Notes under the pieces: model-generated
Seen by the model: only the letters and a program-made list of their open reading frames with translations
Database searches by the model: none
Told to the model about the DNA's origin: nothing
Shown: piece after piece, positions 1 to 11,412 of the stretch
How positions within the stretch are numbered: position 1 is the stretch's first letter
Layout of the letters: every line of letters begins with the position of its first letter
Made by a program: the position numbers and the translations under genes
Source of the DNA: Hibiscus mutabilis
Lineage: Eukaryota > Streptophyta > Magnoliopsida > Malvales > Malvaceae
NCBI GenBank assembly: GCA_019671005.1
Contig: CM033752.1
Span: 9,672,001 to 9,736,000, forward strand
DNA: 64,000 nt
Direction: 5' to 3'

Positions 1-2103
1 ATTTAATCTTATTTTTTGGCCGTTTTGTTGGGGTTTAAGGCTTGCAAGTCTAAATAGGCTTTATAGTGGACCCGTTGGAATTTTAGCAGAGTAAAAAGTT
101 CTAAAATTGAGGTTAAGCTATATAATCATATTCCCTAGCCCATAATAAAATATTTTAACTCATAAAGTTTGATTTAATTTTATTTTGTTGGATTTAAGGT
201 GTGCATGTCTAAATGAGCTTTATAGTGGATCTGTTAGAATTTTAACCGAGTAAAAAATTCTAAAAATGAGGTTAAGCTTTATAATCATGTTAAAAAGCCC
301 ATAACTAAATATTTTAATTCATAAGATATGATTTAATCTTATTTTTTGGACATATTGTTGGGGTTTAAGGCGTGCATGTCGTAACAGACTTTACAATAGA
401 TCTATTAGAATTTTAACGGAGTAAAAAGTTCTAAAATTGAGGTTCAGCTATATAATCATATTCAAAAGTCCATAATAAAATATTTTAAGTCATGAAATTT
501 GATTTAAACTTATTTTGTGGCCGATTTGGTGGGTTTAAGGCGTGCGTGTTTAAATGGGCATATAGTGGACCCATTGGAATTTTAACCGAGCAAAAATTTC
601 TGAAAATGAGGTTAAGCTATATAAAAATATTCAAAAGCCCATAATCAAATATTTAAACTCATTAAATTTGATTTAATCTTATTTTGTGGTCGTTTTGTTG
701 GGTTTAAGGTGTACATGTCTAAATGGGCTTATAGTGGACCCGTTGGAATTTTAATTGAGTAATAATTTTTGAAAAATGAGATTAAGCTATATAGTCATTT
801 TCAAAAGCTCATAACTAAATATTTTAAGCCATAGAATGTGATTTAATCTTATTTTTTTGGCCGTATTGTTCAGGTCTAAATGGGCTTTACAGTAGACCTA
901 TTAGAACTTTAACTGAGTAAAAAGTTCTGAAATTGTGGTTCAGTTATATAATCATATTCAAAAGCACATAGTAAAATATTTTAACTCATGAAATTTGATT
1001 TAATCTTATTTTGTTGTCGTTTTGTTGGGTATAGTGCATGCATGTCTAAATAGCCTTTACAGTGGATCCGTTGGAATTTTAACAGAGTAAAAATTTCTAA
1101 AAATGAGGTTAAGCTATATAACCATGTTCAAAAGCCCATAAATAAATATTTTAAGTTATAAAATGTGATCTAATCTTATTTTTCGGCCGTATTGTTGGAG
1201 TTTAAGGCATGCATGTTTAAATGGGCTTTATAGTAGACCCATTACAATTTTAACTAAGTAAAAAGTTCTAAAATTGAGGTTCATTTATATAATCATATTC
1301 AAAAGCACATAATAAAATATTTTAACTCGTGAAATTTGATTTAAATCTTATTTTGTGGTCGTTTTGTTGGGTTTTAAGGTGTGCATCTCTAAATGGGCTT
1401 TATAGTGGGACCCATTGAAATTTTAACAGAGTAAAAAAATTTAAAAATTAAGGTTAAGCTGTATAATCATGTTAAAAAGCCTATAATCAAACATTTTAAC
1501 TCATAAAATTTGATTTAATCTTATTTTGTGGCCGATTTGTTGTGTTTAAGGAGTGCTTGTCTATATGGGCTTTACAGTAGACCTGTTGGAATTTTAACAG
1601 AGTAAAAATTTCTAAAAGTTAGATTAAGCTATATAATAATGTTCAAAAGCCTATAAATAAATATTTTAATTTATAAAATGTGATTTGATCCTATTTTTCG
1701 GCCGTTTTTATGGGGTTTAAGGTGTGCATGTCTAAATGGGCTTTAAAGGGACCCTTGGAATTTTAACCGAGCAAAAAGTTGTAAAATTGAGGTTAAGATG
1801 TATAATCATGTTCAAATGATCTTAACTATATATTTTAATTCATAAAATTTGATTTAATCTTATTTTGCGGCCATTTTGTTCGGGTTTAAGGCGTGCATTT
1901 CTGAATGAGCTTTATAGTGGACCCATTAGAATTTTAATCGAGTAAAAATTTCTAAAAATGAGGTTAAGCTATATAATCATGTTCAAAAGCCCATAACTAA
2001 ATATTTTAAGTCCTAAAATGTGATTTAATCTTATTTTTTGGCTGTTTTGTTGGGGTTTAAGGCATGCATGTCTTAATGGGCTTTATAGTGGACCCATTCC
2101 AAA
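1..2103 (+). repeat. Satellite block 1, ~171-bp monomers
   Basis: About 12 head-to-tail monomers. The recurring GATTTAATCTTATTTT starts near 172, 331, 502, 671, 841, 998, 1168, 1339, 1513, 1683, 1852 and 2023, so the step is mostly 169-174 bp, with two shortened units of about 158 bp. Each monomer carries the landmarks GTTTAAGGCGTGCATGTCTA, GTTGGAATTTTAACCGAG and AGCTATATAATCATRTTC. The block runs off the left edge and ends where a LINE poly(T) starts at 2104. No coding potential is seen. Nucleosome-sized monomers are typical of plant heterochromatic satellites; centromeric, pericentromeric or knob location cannot be told from the sequence. Confidence 0.95.
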
Positions 2104-2291
2104 TTTTTTTTTGAGAAAAGGTGGGCCTCATTAAAAACCCCACTAAAGTCTCCACTGGTCAAAAACTTTTGGAGGCCACCTAAGGGCAAATGAGTACCCA
2201 AATTGTATTATGAAGAATGATAAATCTCATCAGATACAATAGTTTTTAGGTAGTCGGGATAAACCAAATCAAAAAAGATAGAGGAAAAAGA

Positions 2292-2785
2292 CTAAATAGC
2301 CCTAGTGGCAAGCATATGAGCAACAATATTTGCCTCCCTATGTACAAACTGAACACAATGCCCATCTGAACTGTATAGAAGATGACGTACAGACTCGGGT
2401 CCTAGCCTTAACAAATCGGTTCCACACCTATTCAATTTATTAACCACAATAGTAGCATCGGTTTCAATGGTAACATTAGACCAACCTTTATCGTGACCTA
2501 GGTGAATGGCGGATAAGACTGCCTGTATCTCGGCAAAGGTAGCACTAAGGTAACCATCCGAATGTTGTGCTAACACCCCAAGGACGTTTCCTTTAGCATC
2601 CCTCGCAATAACTCCAATGGATACGTCCTTAGATCCAGAATAAAAGCTCCGTCTGTATTGATTTTGATTTTTCCCATCCGCGGGGGATGCCAACGAGGAT
2701 TTGCAAAAATCATATCCTGCGCTGAAGTTCTTTGGGCATGGCTGGATGTTGATACATGAGGCATAGGTGGCGGTGAGTCGGGCAA
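2292..2785 (-). pseudogene. LINE copy 1 RNase H domain (frameshifted)
   Basis: RNase H domain at the C-terminus of LINE ORF2, which in working elements would degrade RNA in RNA/DNA hybrids. The first catalytic Asp lies in INTDGAF in the frame ending at 2570. Translation then shifts to the frame 2292-2693, with GVIARDAKGNVLG, the Glu region FAEIQAVLSAIHLG, IETDATIVV and VHREANIVAHMLA. The family (RVT_3/RNase H-like, described as an archaeal-type RNase H gained by plant L1 LINEs) is recognised from this motif order. The frameshift near 2640 separates the first Asp from the rest. The homologous domain in copy 3 (49375-49893) is intact over the same stretch. Confidence 0.85.
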
Positions 2786-2837
2786 TTGAGTTGTAGTAGT
2801 AATGTAGTCACGGAGTATGCCTTAAAATTTATTGATG

Positions 2838-5170
2838 TCAACCAAGGTGGTTGAAGGCGTTCATTATGAACCCAATCATTCCTACGGTTCCAAATATTCT
2901 AAAGAATAGTAAGAAATAGTGCAAAAGCATTATATAGAACCATAGAAGCACCTTCTTCAAACCATAAGAGCATAGACATGGTTTGACTATAAATAAGGTT
3001 ATCAGGAATACCACCCAGGCGAAGAGCCTCGCTTGAACCTGGGCAGTCACGTAAGGCATGGATGGTTGTTTCCTGGACCAAGGAGGCAAAGAGGACAGGA
3101 ATTGTGTGCCAGATTCACTGTACATAGTCTTTGGAATGTTGTCAAGGCATCATGTCTAGCCCGCCAGCCAAAAGACCGAACCTTAGGAAGGGTAGGCATT
3201 TTGGAAATTACCTTCCAAATGCGCGAGGGTCTATTTATAGGCGCAGATGGTCTTTTTAAGAATGAATACCCCGATCTAACAGAGTAGATTCTAGAGTCAT
3301 GATTGCTCCAAAGTAAGTATCACGATTGTCATTGATAATAGAGATATGGAGAATTGCAGTAGCATCATCCTGATAGAAATAACGATGAATTTTAACCTCA
3401 TCCTATGAAGGCTGACCTCGGATCATAAAGTCTCTGCATCGAACATGCAGCTCATCATTATTAGAGTAATCGCTATATAAATAGAGTTTGGACTCTCCAC
3501 CATAGTTATCCAAATGCACACAAATTTTGCTATCAATTCTAGGCCATTTGAAAAAACTTGGTTGCAACATACGCAAAGCTTGATGAAGCTTTTTCTAGGC
3601 GAAAGAAGCTTTCTTTTTAGCCTCAGCATCAAAGATATTCCCTGAAGGGAAATATTGTGCCCTAAAGACACGCGAAAGTAGCGAGTCGGGCTCATAGATA
3701 AAACACCAAATTTGTTTACATAATAAAGCAATATTAAAAAGATTCATGTCGTGGAAACCAATGCCCCCGTCATTCTTTGGAATGCAGACCGAATCTCAAT
3801 CAACCATACACCAGCCCCTCTTATTATTTTGACCCGACCACCAATATCGTCGTGTGGATTTAGACATATCATCAATTAGATTGTTAGGTAGTAGGTAACA
3901 GGATATAATGTAATGAGGCAGAGATTGGATAACTAATTTAATGAAAATTTCACATCCACTGAAGGAAAGAAGATGTTTATTCCAACCTGACATACGCGAG
4001 TGCACTTTGTCTCGCACAAACCCTAGAGCAACCGTCCTATTTTTCCCAATTAATAGGGGAATGCCTAGGTAAATCCTAGGGTCATGCACCTCCCGAACAT
4101 GAAGAGTGTTATGAACAGCTTGTTTATGGTCAAGAGATGAATGGGGGTAAAGAAGATAGTAGATTTATCAAAATTTATCGCCTGCCAAGAGGAAGAAGCA
4201 TAGCAACGTAGAACTTCTTTAATTCGGATAGCTTCTTGAACATTATTTCGAAAGAAAATCATACTGTCATACGCAAAAAGCATATGATTTACATGAGGAC
4301 CGTTGTGACTAGCGCAGAGCCCCTGAAGGCGTCCTGCTTGCTGTTCAGCGTGAAGAGTGGCCGAAAGACCTTGTGTGCAGATGAGAAATAGAAAAAGAGA
4401 CAAAGGGTCCCCTTGCCGTAACCCACATTGTGGGTAAAAAACTGGTGATAGAGAACCATTCACTCGTGCCATAAAGGAAATAGATGAAATGCAACGCATA
4501 ATGATATCCACTCATGACTCATCAAAACCCATTTTTTACATAACAAACTTAAGGAAAGGTCATTCAACCCGGTCGAATGCCTTTTCCATATCAAGTTTGA
4601 GTGCAGCACCCTGAAAAGGGCCACTGTCATTAGAATGAAGAGAATGGATCAACTCGTGAGCTATTAGAATATTATCAGTGATACATCTTCCACAGATGAA
4701 AGCCAACTGGTTGCCACTAATACAATTAGGCATCACAGGCTTCATCCGATTGACAAGCACATTTGCAATAATTTTATAGATTATTGTACAGAGACTAATA
4801 GGCCTGAGTTGACACATAGAGGTAGGTTCAGAAACCTTAGGGATTAGGACTAGGACAATTTGATTTACAGAAGCCATATCCGCATCCTCATTAAGAAGAT
4901 CCAAAGCTTTATAACATCTTGTCCAACCATGTCCCAATGTTGACTGTAAAAGCTACTAGGAAAACCGTCAAAGCTCGGGGCTTTCCTGGGATCAATATCT
5001 CTAAAAGCGATTGTGATTTCATCCGCAGTGAAAGCTCTTTCTAAGGCTAAATTCATATCAGGTGTGATTGATGATTCAACATTTTTAAGAATAAGTGGCT
5101 CCATAACCAGATTCGAGGAGGTGAATAATTTTTGGAAATAATCGATAGTGATTTCCATAATTTCATTCAT
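2838..5170 (-). pseudogene. LINE copy 1 reverse transcriptase and zf-RVT region (broken)
   Basis: Non-LTR reverse transcriptase spread over at least four frames. Recognisable blocks, N to C: FTADEITIAFRDIDPRKAP (near 5030-4980), VLVLIPKVSEP and RPISLC (near 4860-4790), ALKLDMEKAFDRVE with the first catalytic Asp (near 4600-4560), GLRQGDPLS (near 4410), a catalytic box reading FAYD instead of YADD (near 4280-4258), then IYLGIPLLIGKNRT of the thumb (near 4070). A weak zinc-region remnant with HALRDCPGSSEALRL lies near 3060-2990. Loss of the first Asp of YADD plus several frameshifts make it inactive. Confidence 0.85.
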
Positions 5171-5464
5171 ACCACGCTGCCATTTATTGTTGCAATCAAA
5201 AAGACCTTTTATATGATTCTTCTTTTTCCTATTTGATGCACGAGCATGGAAGAATGACGTGTTCTTATCCCCTTGAGAAAGCTATGTAACCTGAGAGCGT
5301 TGAGCCCAATATTTTTCCTTACTGTCAAGGAGATGATGGAGTTCAGATTTGGCACCAAGAAAAGTCTCCATATCAGTTTCAGAGATATAGCCATGCAAAC
5401 AGAGATTAATTTGCTTATTAAGTTCAATGATGTGATGGTTAGAATCTATGCCCTATTGGTTTTG

Positions 5465-6193
5465 CTATGTTTTGAGACAATCCCAAACAGCATGAATCTT
5501 GTCTACGGTTGAACCAGGCACAACTGCCCAAGCTCTTATGACCAAAGACACACAGTTATTGTCATGAGCCCAATAGAGCTCGAAATGAAAGTGGTCATCC
5601 CGGGGTATTTTAGGCTTGTAAGGCATGCGAAATGTCTCCATGAAAATAGCACAATGATCTGAGTTTGCATTATACTCAGAAACAACATTATGCAAAGTTA
5701 TCAATTTAAGAGCGAGCACATCGACAACCCCTTTGCTTTTCATTATCCGAAAAGATGTCATTAAGATCCCCCCAATTAGCCAAGGAAGATGTGATGAAGA
5801 GCTTAAGGTATCGATAAGATCCCAAGTTTTAGTCTTTTGATTAGTATTGGCATAGCCATATATTCCTGAAAAATGATAGTGGTCAAGATTTGTACGAACA
5901 ATAATATCAATGTGACGAGCGAAGTACGAAATCAAATCCACGGTAATTTTATTATTCCATATTAATGATAATCCAGAACAACTACGACTGCAATCTACGG
6001 TAATGCAGCCTTGCATATTCAAAGATAATTTTAATCGTTCATTGCTAGAACTACTCAGACGGGTCTCATAGAGAAAAACAATATCCGGATTGAAACGATA
6101 GTTATTGATGAACGTTGTTGTTTGGCCTTGACCATATCTAAGAGTGTAGAGCCTCTCTTTTGGACACAAGTGACAGTCTCTTGTTTTCCCCAA
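5465..6193 (-). pseudogene. LINE copy 1 apurinic-type endonuclease domain (internal deletion)
   Basis: Endonuclease at the N-terminus of LINE ORF2, which in active elements nicks target DNA for priming. Visible motifs are NPDIVFLYETRL with the catalytic Glu, SGIYGYANTNQKTKTWDLID, LPWLIGG followed by ILM where other copies read GGDLN, and NSDHCAIFMET, the SDH box. Compared with copy 2 (35089-36021) about 50 residues are missing before the SDH box, including the WFSWT and RLDRF blocks. The start region is also degraded: the MKILCWNC-type beginning seen at 53505 is not found here. Confidence 0.8.
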
Positions 6194-6216
6194 TCGGCAG
6201 ATACAGGGTTTTGTGG

Positions 6217-7013
6217 CTACAAGGCCAACCAGGCATCAAAGTCCGACATTGCAGGCAGTGACTCAGACTTGCCCGAAGTAGGGTTACTCAATTTACCTTT
6301 AAACTCTAAATTGGCAGAGGCTACTATTCTTTTGCCCACAACACAAATCAGCAATAGTTGCATCATCTGCAAGAACAGGTTGAGGTGGATTGCTAGACAT
6401 GGCATCCGGCTTGGCAAGAGCTTTAATCGGGGCCTCAGGAACATCCCCAGCAGGATTGGTTGGTGTTGCATCAACAACCGTGATCGCTGGATCCAAAGCC
6501 ATTGCTGCATTTTTATGGGCAGTGGCCGAGTATACTGTAGCATTAATTGAAACTGGGGAGGCTATGACCGATTCAATGTCCGTGGATGACATAGCACCCG
6601 ATGCAATAGGGGAGGTTTTGGCTGATTGAGATGGCCCTGGAAATAGTCCCGAATCAAGGGCAGAAGCAGCTGAATCAGTGGCTGATCTAGGAGGCTCCTT
6701 ATTGGTATCAACATATTCAACATCTCCTAATATTTCATCACTTTTAGGAACATGGGTATTCTCTCCCATATCATTACTGTAACTTGGCACATCGGAAGGT
6801 ATCACAACCTCATGATAGTGAACATGACCTCTAGATAGTAGAAATCCTCTTAGTGATTTAGGGGGCTCAACACGCAGCCAATTACCATATTGTGTTTTGG
6901 ATTGGTCGTCAATCTTAATTGTTCGACTAGAGGAAGTCATATGACCAATAATACCACAACCATGGCAAAAAAACGGTAATCTCTCATATTGAATGGGACA
7001 AAGCTTTGGAGTG
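6217..7013 (-). pseudogene. LINE copy 1 ORF1 C-terminal part (zinc-knuckle nucleic-acid-binding protein)
   Basis: The minus-strand frame reads CPIQYERLPFFCHGCGIIGH, a CCHC zinc knuckle whose last Cys is replaced by Ser, then YGNWLRVEPPKS and a low-complexity Ala/Ser/Pro-rich linker. In another frame it ends with SLPAMSDFDAWLAL, matching LSDFDVWMAN in copy 5 (near 61000). In plant L1 elements ORF1 is an RNA-binding protein with an N-terminal DUF4283-type fold and this knuckle. The N-terminal fold is missing because the element is cut at about 7010. One frameshift lies near 6300. Confidence 0.75.
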
Positions 7014-7602
7014 TTATGTGATTTCTCCCTCAATTTGCTTGTTTAAAGCTAAGAAAACATAAAATTTCAAGGAGATTTTGTAAAACAAATTAAAGAATCA
7101 AGTTAGAATCAATAATCTGAGTGAAAAGAATCTCTCACCTCTAGATTTTGATGAAATTTTGAGTGTTTGGCAGAAAAGAAGTTGAGAGAAAAGGTTTAGA
7201 AAAAGTTACGTAAATTTTCTTTAAAAGCAAATAACTAACTTAGATATTTTAATCCCACTTAAATCACCTTAAAACACATGTTTAAAATGAACACCAGAAA
7301 AACTTGGTAATTTAGCTCCTTAAGGAGTCTAAGTATTTGACCTTTTTCATTTTAGTCACTTTAAAACAGTTTTCAAAAATCGCATTTTGGTCACTAACCG
7401 AAATGTCACATTTCCAAATTCCATTTTCCAAAATTGATTCCACCAAAAATCAATATATATTAAAAGATGATTTTTAACTATTTTCCACTTTTTTATCTTA
7501 CAGAAAAATATACGGTCCTAAACCTGACTCAAATCTCTAACTCGGTCCACCAGACCGTCTAATAAACCTCAAAACCGCTAGGCCCAAAACCGGGGCATTA
7601 CA
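7014..7602 (-). repeat. Partial 3' LTR of the Tekay-like fragment
   Basis: Reads TGTAATGCCCCGG inward from 7602 on the minus strand. It is collinear with 24955-25563 of the solo LTR and with 52755-53035 of the truncated LTR, sharing the blocks GTGATTTCTCCCTCAAT, TTTGATGAAA and the CCGCTAGGCCCAAAA end. About 2.9 kb of the LTR is missing on the left, where it abuts LINE ORF1 at about 7010-7014. Confidence 0.85.
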
Positions 7603-7616
7603 ACTCTCCCCCACTT
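7603..7616 (-). other. Polypurine tract of the Tekay-like fragment
   Basis: Minus strand reads AAGTGGGGGAGAGT directly before the LTR start TGTAATGCCCC. In Ty3/gypsy elements this purine run primes plus-strand DNA synthesis. Its position proves the minus-strand orientation of the element and the exact LTR edge at 7602. Confidence 0.85.
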
Positions 7617-8600
7617 AATAAATTTCATCCTTGAAATTTACCTGGAGGAAACAGATGCGGAAACTGCTCCAGCATCTCAGACTTGCGTTCCAACGTGGCC
7701 ATCGAAACATGAAACACATCATGAATCCTCTCCAACTCGGAGGTAACCTCAAACGGTAAGCAACAAGACCCACACGCTCAACAACCTCATATGGTCCAAT
7801 AAACCTCAGACTAAGCTTCCTTTTCGCCCAAAAACGCATCACCTTCTTCCAAGGTGATACCTTCAAAAACACTCGATCACCAACCTCAAACTCAACATCC
7901 CTACGCCTCAAATTGATGTAGGATTTTTGACGATCCGCCACTTTCAAGCACTCACATATCAACTTCACTTTCTTGTTCGTTCCTTTCAAAACATCAGGCA
8001 AGGAAAGATGCCTTCCCAACCTCAGCCCAACACACACAAAGCGCATTTACACACCTCATTCCATACAACGCCTCATACGATGCCATCTGTATACTAGCCT
8101 GATAACTATTATTATAAACAAACTCCACCAATGGAAATTGCTTTTCCCATTTCCTTGGAACTCAATAATACAACATCTTAACATATCCTCTAAAACCTGA
8201 ATCACGCTCCGACCGCCATCCGATTGAGGATGATACGGAGTGCTAAAATTTAGCCTTGTCCCGAGCACGATGTAAGCACACCCAAAACCTTGCCATGAAA
8301 CGCAAATCTCTATCCGAAACTATATATTTAGGTACCCTATGCAAACGCTCAATCTCAGAGATGTATAGATCAGCCAACCTATCTAAGGTATATATAGTAT
8401 GCACTGGCATGAAATGCGCACACTTCGTAAACCGATCAACAATCACCCAAATGGAATCCTTTTTGGTCAGCGTCACAGGCAACCCCGACACAAAATACAT
8501 GGTGATCCTTTCCCACTTTTATTCAGGTATCCTTAACGGTTGCAACAACCCAAATGGAAATTGATGCTCAACTTTCATCCACTGACATACCATGCATCAA
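7615..8600 (-). pseudogene. Ty3/gypsy integrase and GPY module (broken, chromodomain mostly lost)
   Basis: Integrase inserts the retroelement DNA. Visible, N to C: DFVSGLP-like YFVSGLPVTLTKKDSIWVIV with the first catalytic Asp in VIVDRFTK, the second in VSDRDLRF, the third catalytic Glu in the GWRSERD block (near 8215), then SYINLRRRDVEFEVGDRVFL, RFIGPYEVVERVG (GPY motif) and HDVFHVSM. After HVSM the chromodomain should follow, but only its last helix (SEMLEQFPHLF) is present before the PPT, so most of it has been deleted. Stops and shifts near 8240 and 8050 break the frame. Confidence 0.85.
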
Positions 8601-9355
8601 GAAACAAAATCAACCATATCTTTCTTCAGTCCCACCCAATAGTACTCCTCTTTCAACCCACGATACATCTTAGAACTACCAGGATGCATAAAAAAGGACT
8701 AGCATGGGCTTTGGTCAAAATGGTACCTCAACTCACCATCTTCAGGCACCACAATTCGACCTTTAAAACACAACACCCCATCATCATTAAAATAAAAATT
8801 TGTAGGATTCCCATCCATGATAACCTTCACTTGCAGAACCAAACTCTCATCATGTTGTTGTCTCTCCTTAATCAACTACGACACGGACGGTTTCACTTGC
8901 AACTCAGCTATCAACCACCGTCACACTCAACCAATCAAACATAGCTCTCAACTCCACAACAATCTTCCTACTCAAAGCATCTGTTACCACGTTAGCTTTG
9001 CCCGGATGATACTCAATGGTCAGATCATAATCTTTAAGTAACTCTAACCACCTCTGTTGCCTAAGATTCAACTCTTTCTGGATATCAAATACTTCAGACT
9101 TTTATGATATGTATAAACCACACATTTCTTGCCATAAAGGTAATGCCTCTAGATTTTCAAGGCAAATACAACTGCGGCAAGCTCAAGATCATGAGTAGGG
9201 TAATTACGTTCCTGCCCCTTCATCTGTCTAGATGTATACGCAACTACCTTACCCTCCTGCATCAACACGCAACCAAGCCCAACATATGACGCATCACTAT
9301 AAACAACGAAATCCTTTCCCGATTCAGGTTGAACCAAGACTGGAGCTCGTGTCAA
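8601..9355 (-). pseudogene. Ty3/gypsy RT-RNase H remnant and degraded connection
   Basis: The frame 9355-9149 reads TRAPVLVQPESGKDFVVYSD, then ASYVGLGCVLMQEGKVVAYTSRQMK and YPTHDLELAAVVFALK. This is the start of the Ty3-type RNase H domain, with the catalytic Asp in YSDAS and the Glu in DLEL. The region 9148-8601 should hold the rest of RNase H and the integrase zinc finger, but no continuous frame survives. RT proper is missing, as the element is cut at 9358. Confidence 0.8.
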
Positions 9356-9356
9356 G

Positions 9357-11412
9357 AAGTCATAAAATGTGATTTAATCTTATTTTTTCACCGTTTTGTT
9401 GGGTTTTAAGGCGTGCATGTCTAAATGGATTTACAGTGGACCCGTTGAAATTTCAATCGAGCAAAAACTTCTAAAATTGTGGTTAAGCTATATAATCATG
9501 TTCCAAAGCCTATAAATAAATATTTTACATAATAAAATGTGATTTCATATTTTTTACTGCCCTTTTGTTGGGATTTAAGGCGTGTATGTGTAAATGGGCT
9601 TTACAGTGGACCCGTTGGAATTTTAACATAGTAAAAAGTTTTAAAAATGAAGTTAGGCTGTATAATCATGTTCAAAAGCCCATAACTAAATATTTTAATT
9701 CATAAAATTTGATTTAATATTATTTTGCGGCCATTTTGTTGGGGTTTATGGTGTGCATGTCTAAATGGGCTTTACAATGGACCCGTTGGAATTTTAACCG
9801 AGTAAAAAGTTCTAAAACTGAGGATAAACTATATAATCATATTCAAAAGCCTATAATCAAAATTTTTAACTCATAAAATTTGATTTAATCTTATTTTAGG
9901 CCGTTTTATTGGGGTTTAAGGCGTGCATGTCTAAATGGCCTTTATAGCGGACCTGTTGGGGTTTAAGCTATATATAATCATGTTCAAAAGCCCATAAATA
10001 AATATTTTAAGTCATAAAATATGATTTAATCTTATTTTTCGGTCATTTTGTTGGGTTTAAGGCGTGCATGTCTAAATGGGCTTTATAGTGGACCCGTTAG
10101 AATTTTAACAAAGTAAAAAGTTATGAAAATGAGGTTAAGCTATATAATCAAGTTAAAAAGCCCGTAAAAATATACTTGAAGTAAAAAAATGTGATTTAAT
10201 CTTATTTTTAGGCCATTTTGTTGGGGTTTAAGGCGTGCATGTCTAAATGGGCTTTATAGTGGCCCCGTTGGAATTCTAACCGAGTAAAAAGTTCTAAAAT
10301 TGAGGTTAAACTGTACAATCATATTCAAAAGCCCATAACAAAATATTTTAATTCATAAAATTTGATTTAATCTTATTTTTCGGTCGTTATGTTGGAGTTT
10401 AAGGGTGCATGTCTAAATGGGCTTCATAGTGGATCCGTTGTAATTTTAACCGAGTAAAAATTTCTAAAAAGAGGTTAAGCTATATAATCATGTTCAAAAG
10501 ACCATGAATAATTATTTTAATTCATAAAATATGATGTAATCTTATTTTTCATCCGTTTTGTTGGGGTTTAAGGCGTGCATGTCTAAATGGGCTTTACACT
10601 AGACCCATAAGAATTTTAACTGAGTAAACAATTTTAAAATTGAGGTTCAGCTATATAATCATATTCAAAAGCCCGTAATCAAATATTTTACCTCATGAAA
10701 TTTGATTTAAACTTATTTTGTGGTCATTTTGTTTGGTTTAAGGCGTATTTGTTTAAATGGGTTTATAGTGGACCCATTGGAATTTTAACGAGTAGAAATT
10801 TTTGAAAATGAGGTTAAGCTATATAATCATATTCCATAGACCGTAATCAAATATTTTAACTCATAAAATTTGATTTAATCTTATTTTGTATCCGTTTTGT
10901 TAAGTTTAAGGCGTGAATGTTTAAATGGGTTTACATTGGACCCGTTGGAATTTTAACCGAGTAATATGTTTTGAAAATGAGATTACGCTATTTAATCATG
11001 TTCAAAAGCCTATAACTAAATATTTTTATTCATAAAATGTGATTTAATCTTATTTTCCGACCGTTTTGTTGGGGTTTAAGGCGTGCATGTCTAAATGTGC
11101 TTTACAGTGGACCCGTTGGAATTTTAACCGAGTAAAAAGTTCAGAAATTGAGGTTAAGCTATATAATCATAATCCTTAGCACATAATCAAATATTTTAAC
11201 TCATAAAATTATATTTAATCTTATTTTCTGGTCGTTTTGTTGGGTTTAAGGCGTATATGTCTAAATAGGCTTTACGGTGGATCCATCAAAATTTAAACCG
11301 AGTAAAAATTTCTAAGAAAGAGGTTAAGCTATATAATCATGATCAAAAGCCCATAACTAAATATTTTTATTCATAAAATATGATATAATCTTATTTTTCG
11401 GCCGTTTTGTTG
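9357..11412 (+). repeat. Satellite block 2, ~171-bp monomers
   Basis: About 12 monomers in the same orientation as block 1, with the same landmarks. One monomer near 9960 lacks about 70 bp, joining GACCTGTTGG directly to GTTTAAGCTATA. The block ends inside the CGGCCGTTTTGTTG segment at 11412, where LINE copy 2 begins. No coding potential. Confidence 0.95.

Larger units (their letters stand above)
2104..7013 (-). mobile_element. LINE copy 1 (plant L1 type, RNase H-bearing), degraded, 5' end lost
   Basis: Read on the minus strand the order is ORF1 zinc knuckle (about 7010-6220), endonuclease (6193-5465), reverse transcriptase (5170-3423), RT-associated zinc region (near 3125-2838), RNase H (2785-2292) and a 3' UTR ending in nine T on the plus strand (2104-2112), i.e. 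the poly(A) tail. This is the ORF order of plant L1 LINEs that gained an RNase H domain. The left flank is satellite. The right end stops inside ORF1 against a fragment of Tekay-like LTR at about 7010, so ORF1's N-terminus and the 5' UTR are missing. Frameshifts and stops make it non-coding now. Confidence 0.9.
7014..9358 (-). mobile_element. Tekay-like Ty3/gypsy element fragment, truncated at both ends
   Basis: On the minus strand the order is end of RT/RNase H (9355-9149), a degraded connection, integrase core (about 8500-8090), GPY region (near 7860-7790), polypurine tract (7616-7603) and the first ~590 bp of the 3' LTR (7602-7014). gag, protease and most of RT are absent. The left edge joins LINE ORF1, and the right edge joins satellite across a short shared AAGT at 9357-9360. 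The LTR end is the same family as the LTRs at 22081-25563 and 49897-53035. Chromovirus (Tekay-like) assignment is by GPY motif, LTR start and LTR length. Confidence 0.85.

Noticed and set aside
1..2103. CENP-B-box-like CGTTGGAA in the satellite monomer
   Set aside because: The essential bases of the mammalian box (TTCG....A..CGGG) are not all present, and plants have no demonstrated CENP-B box.
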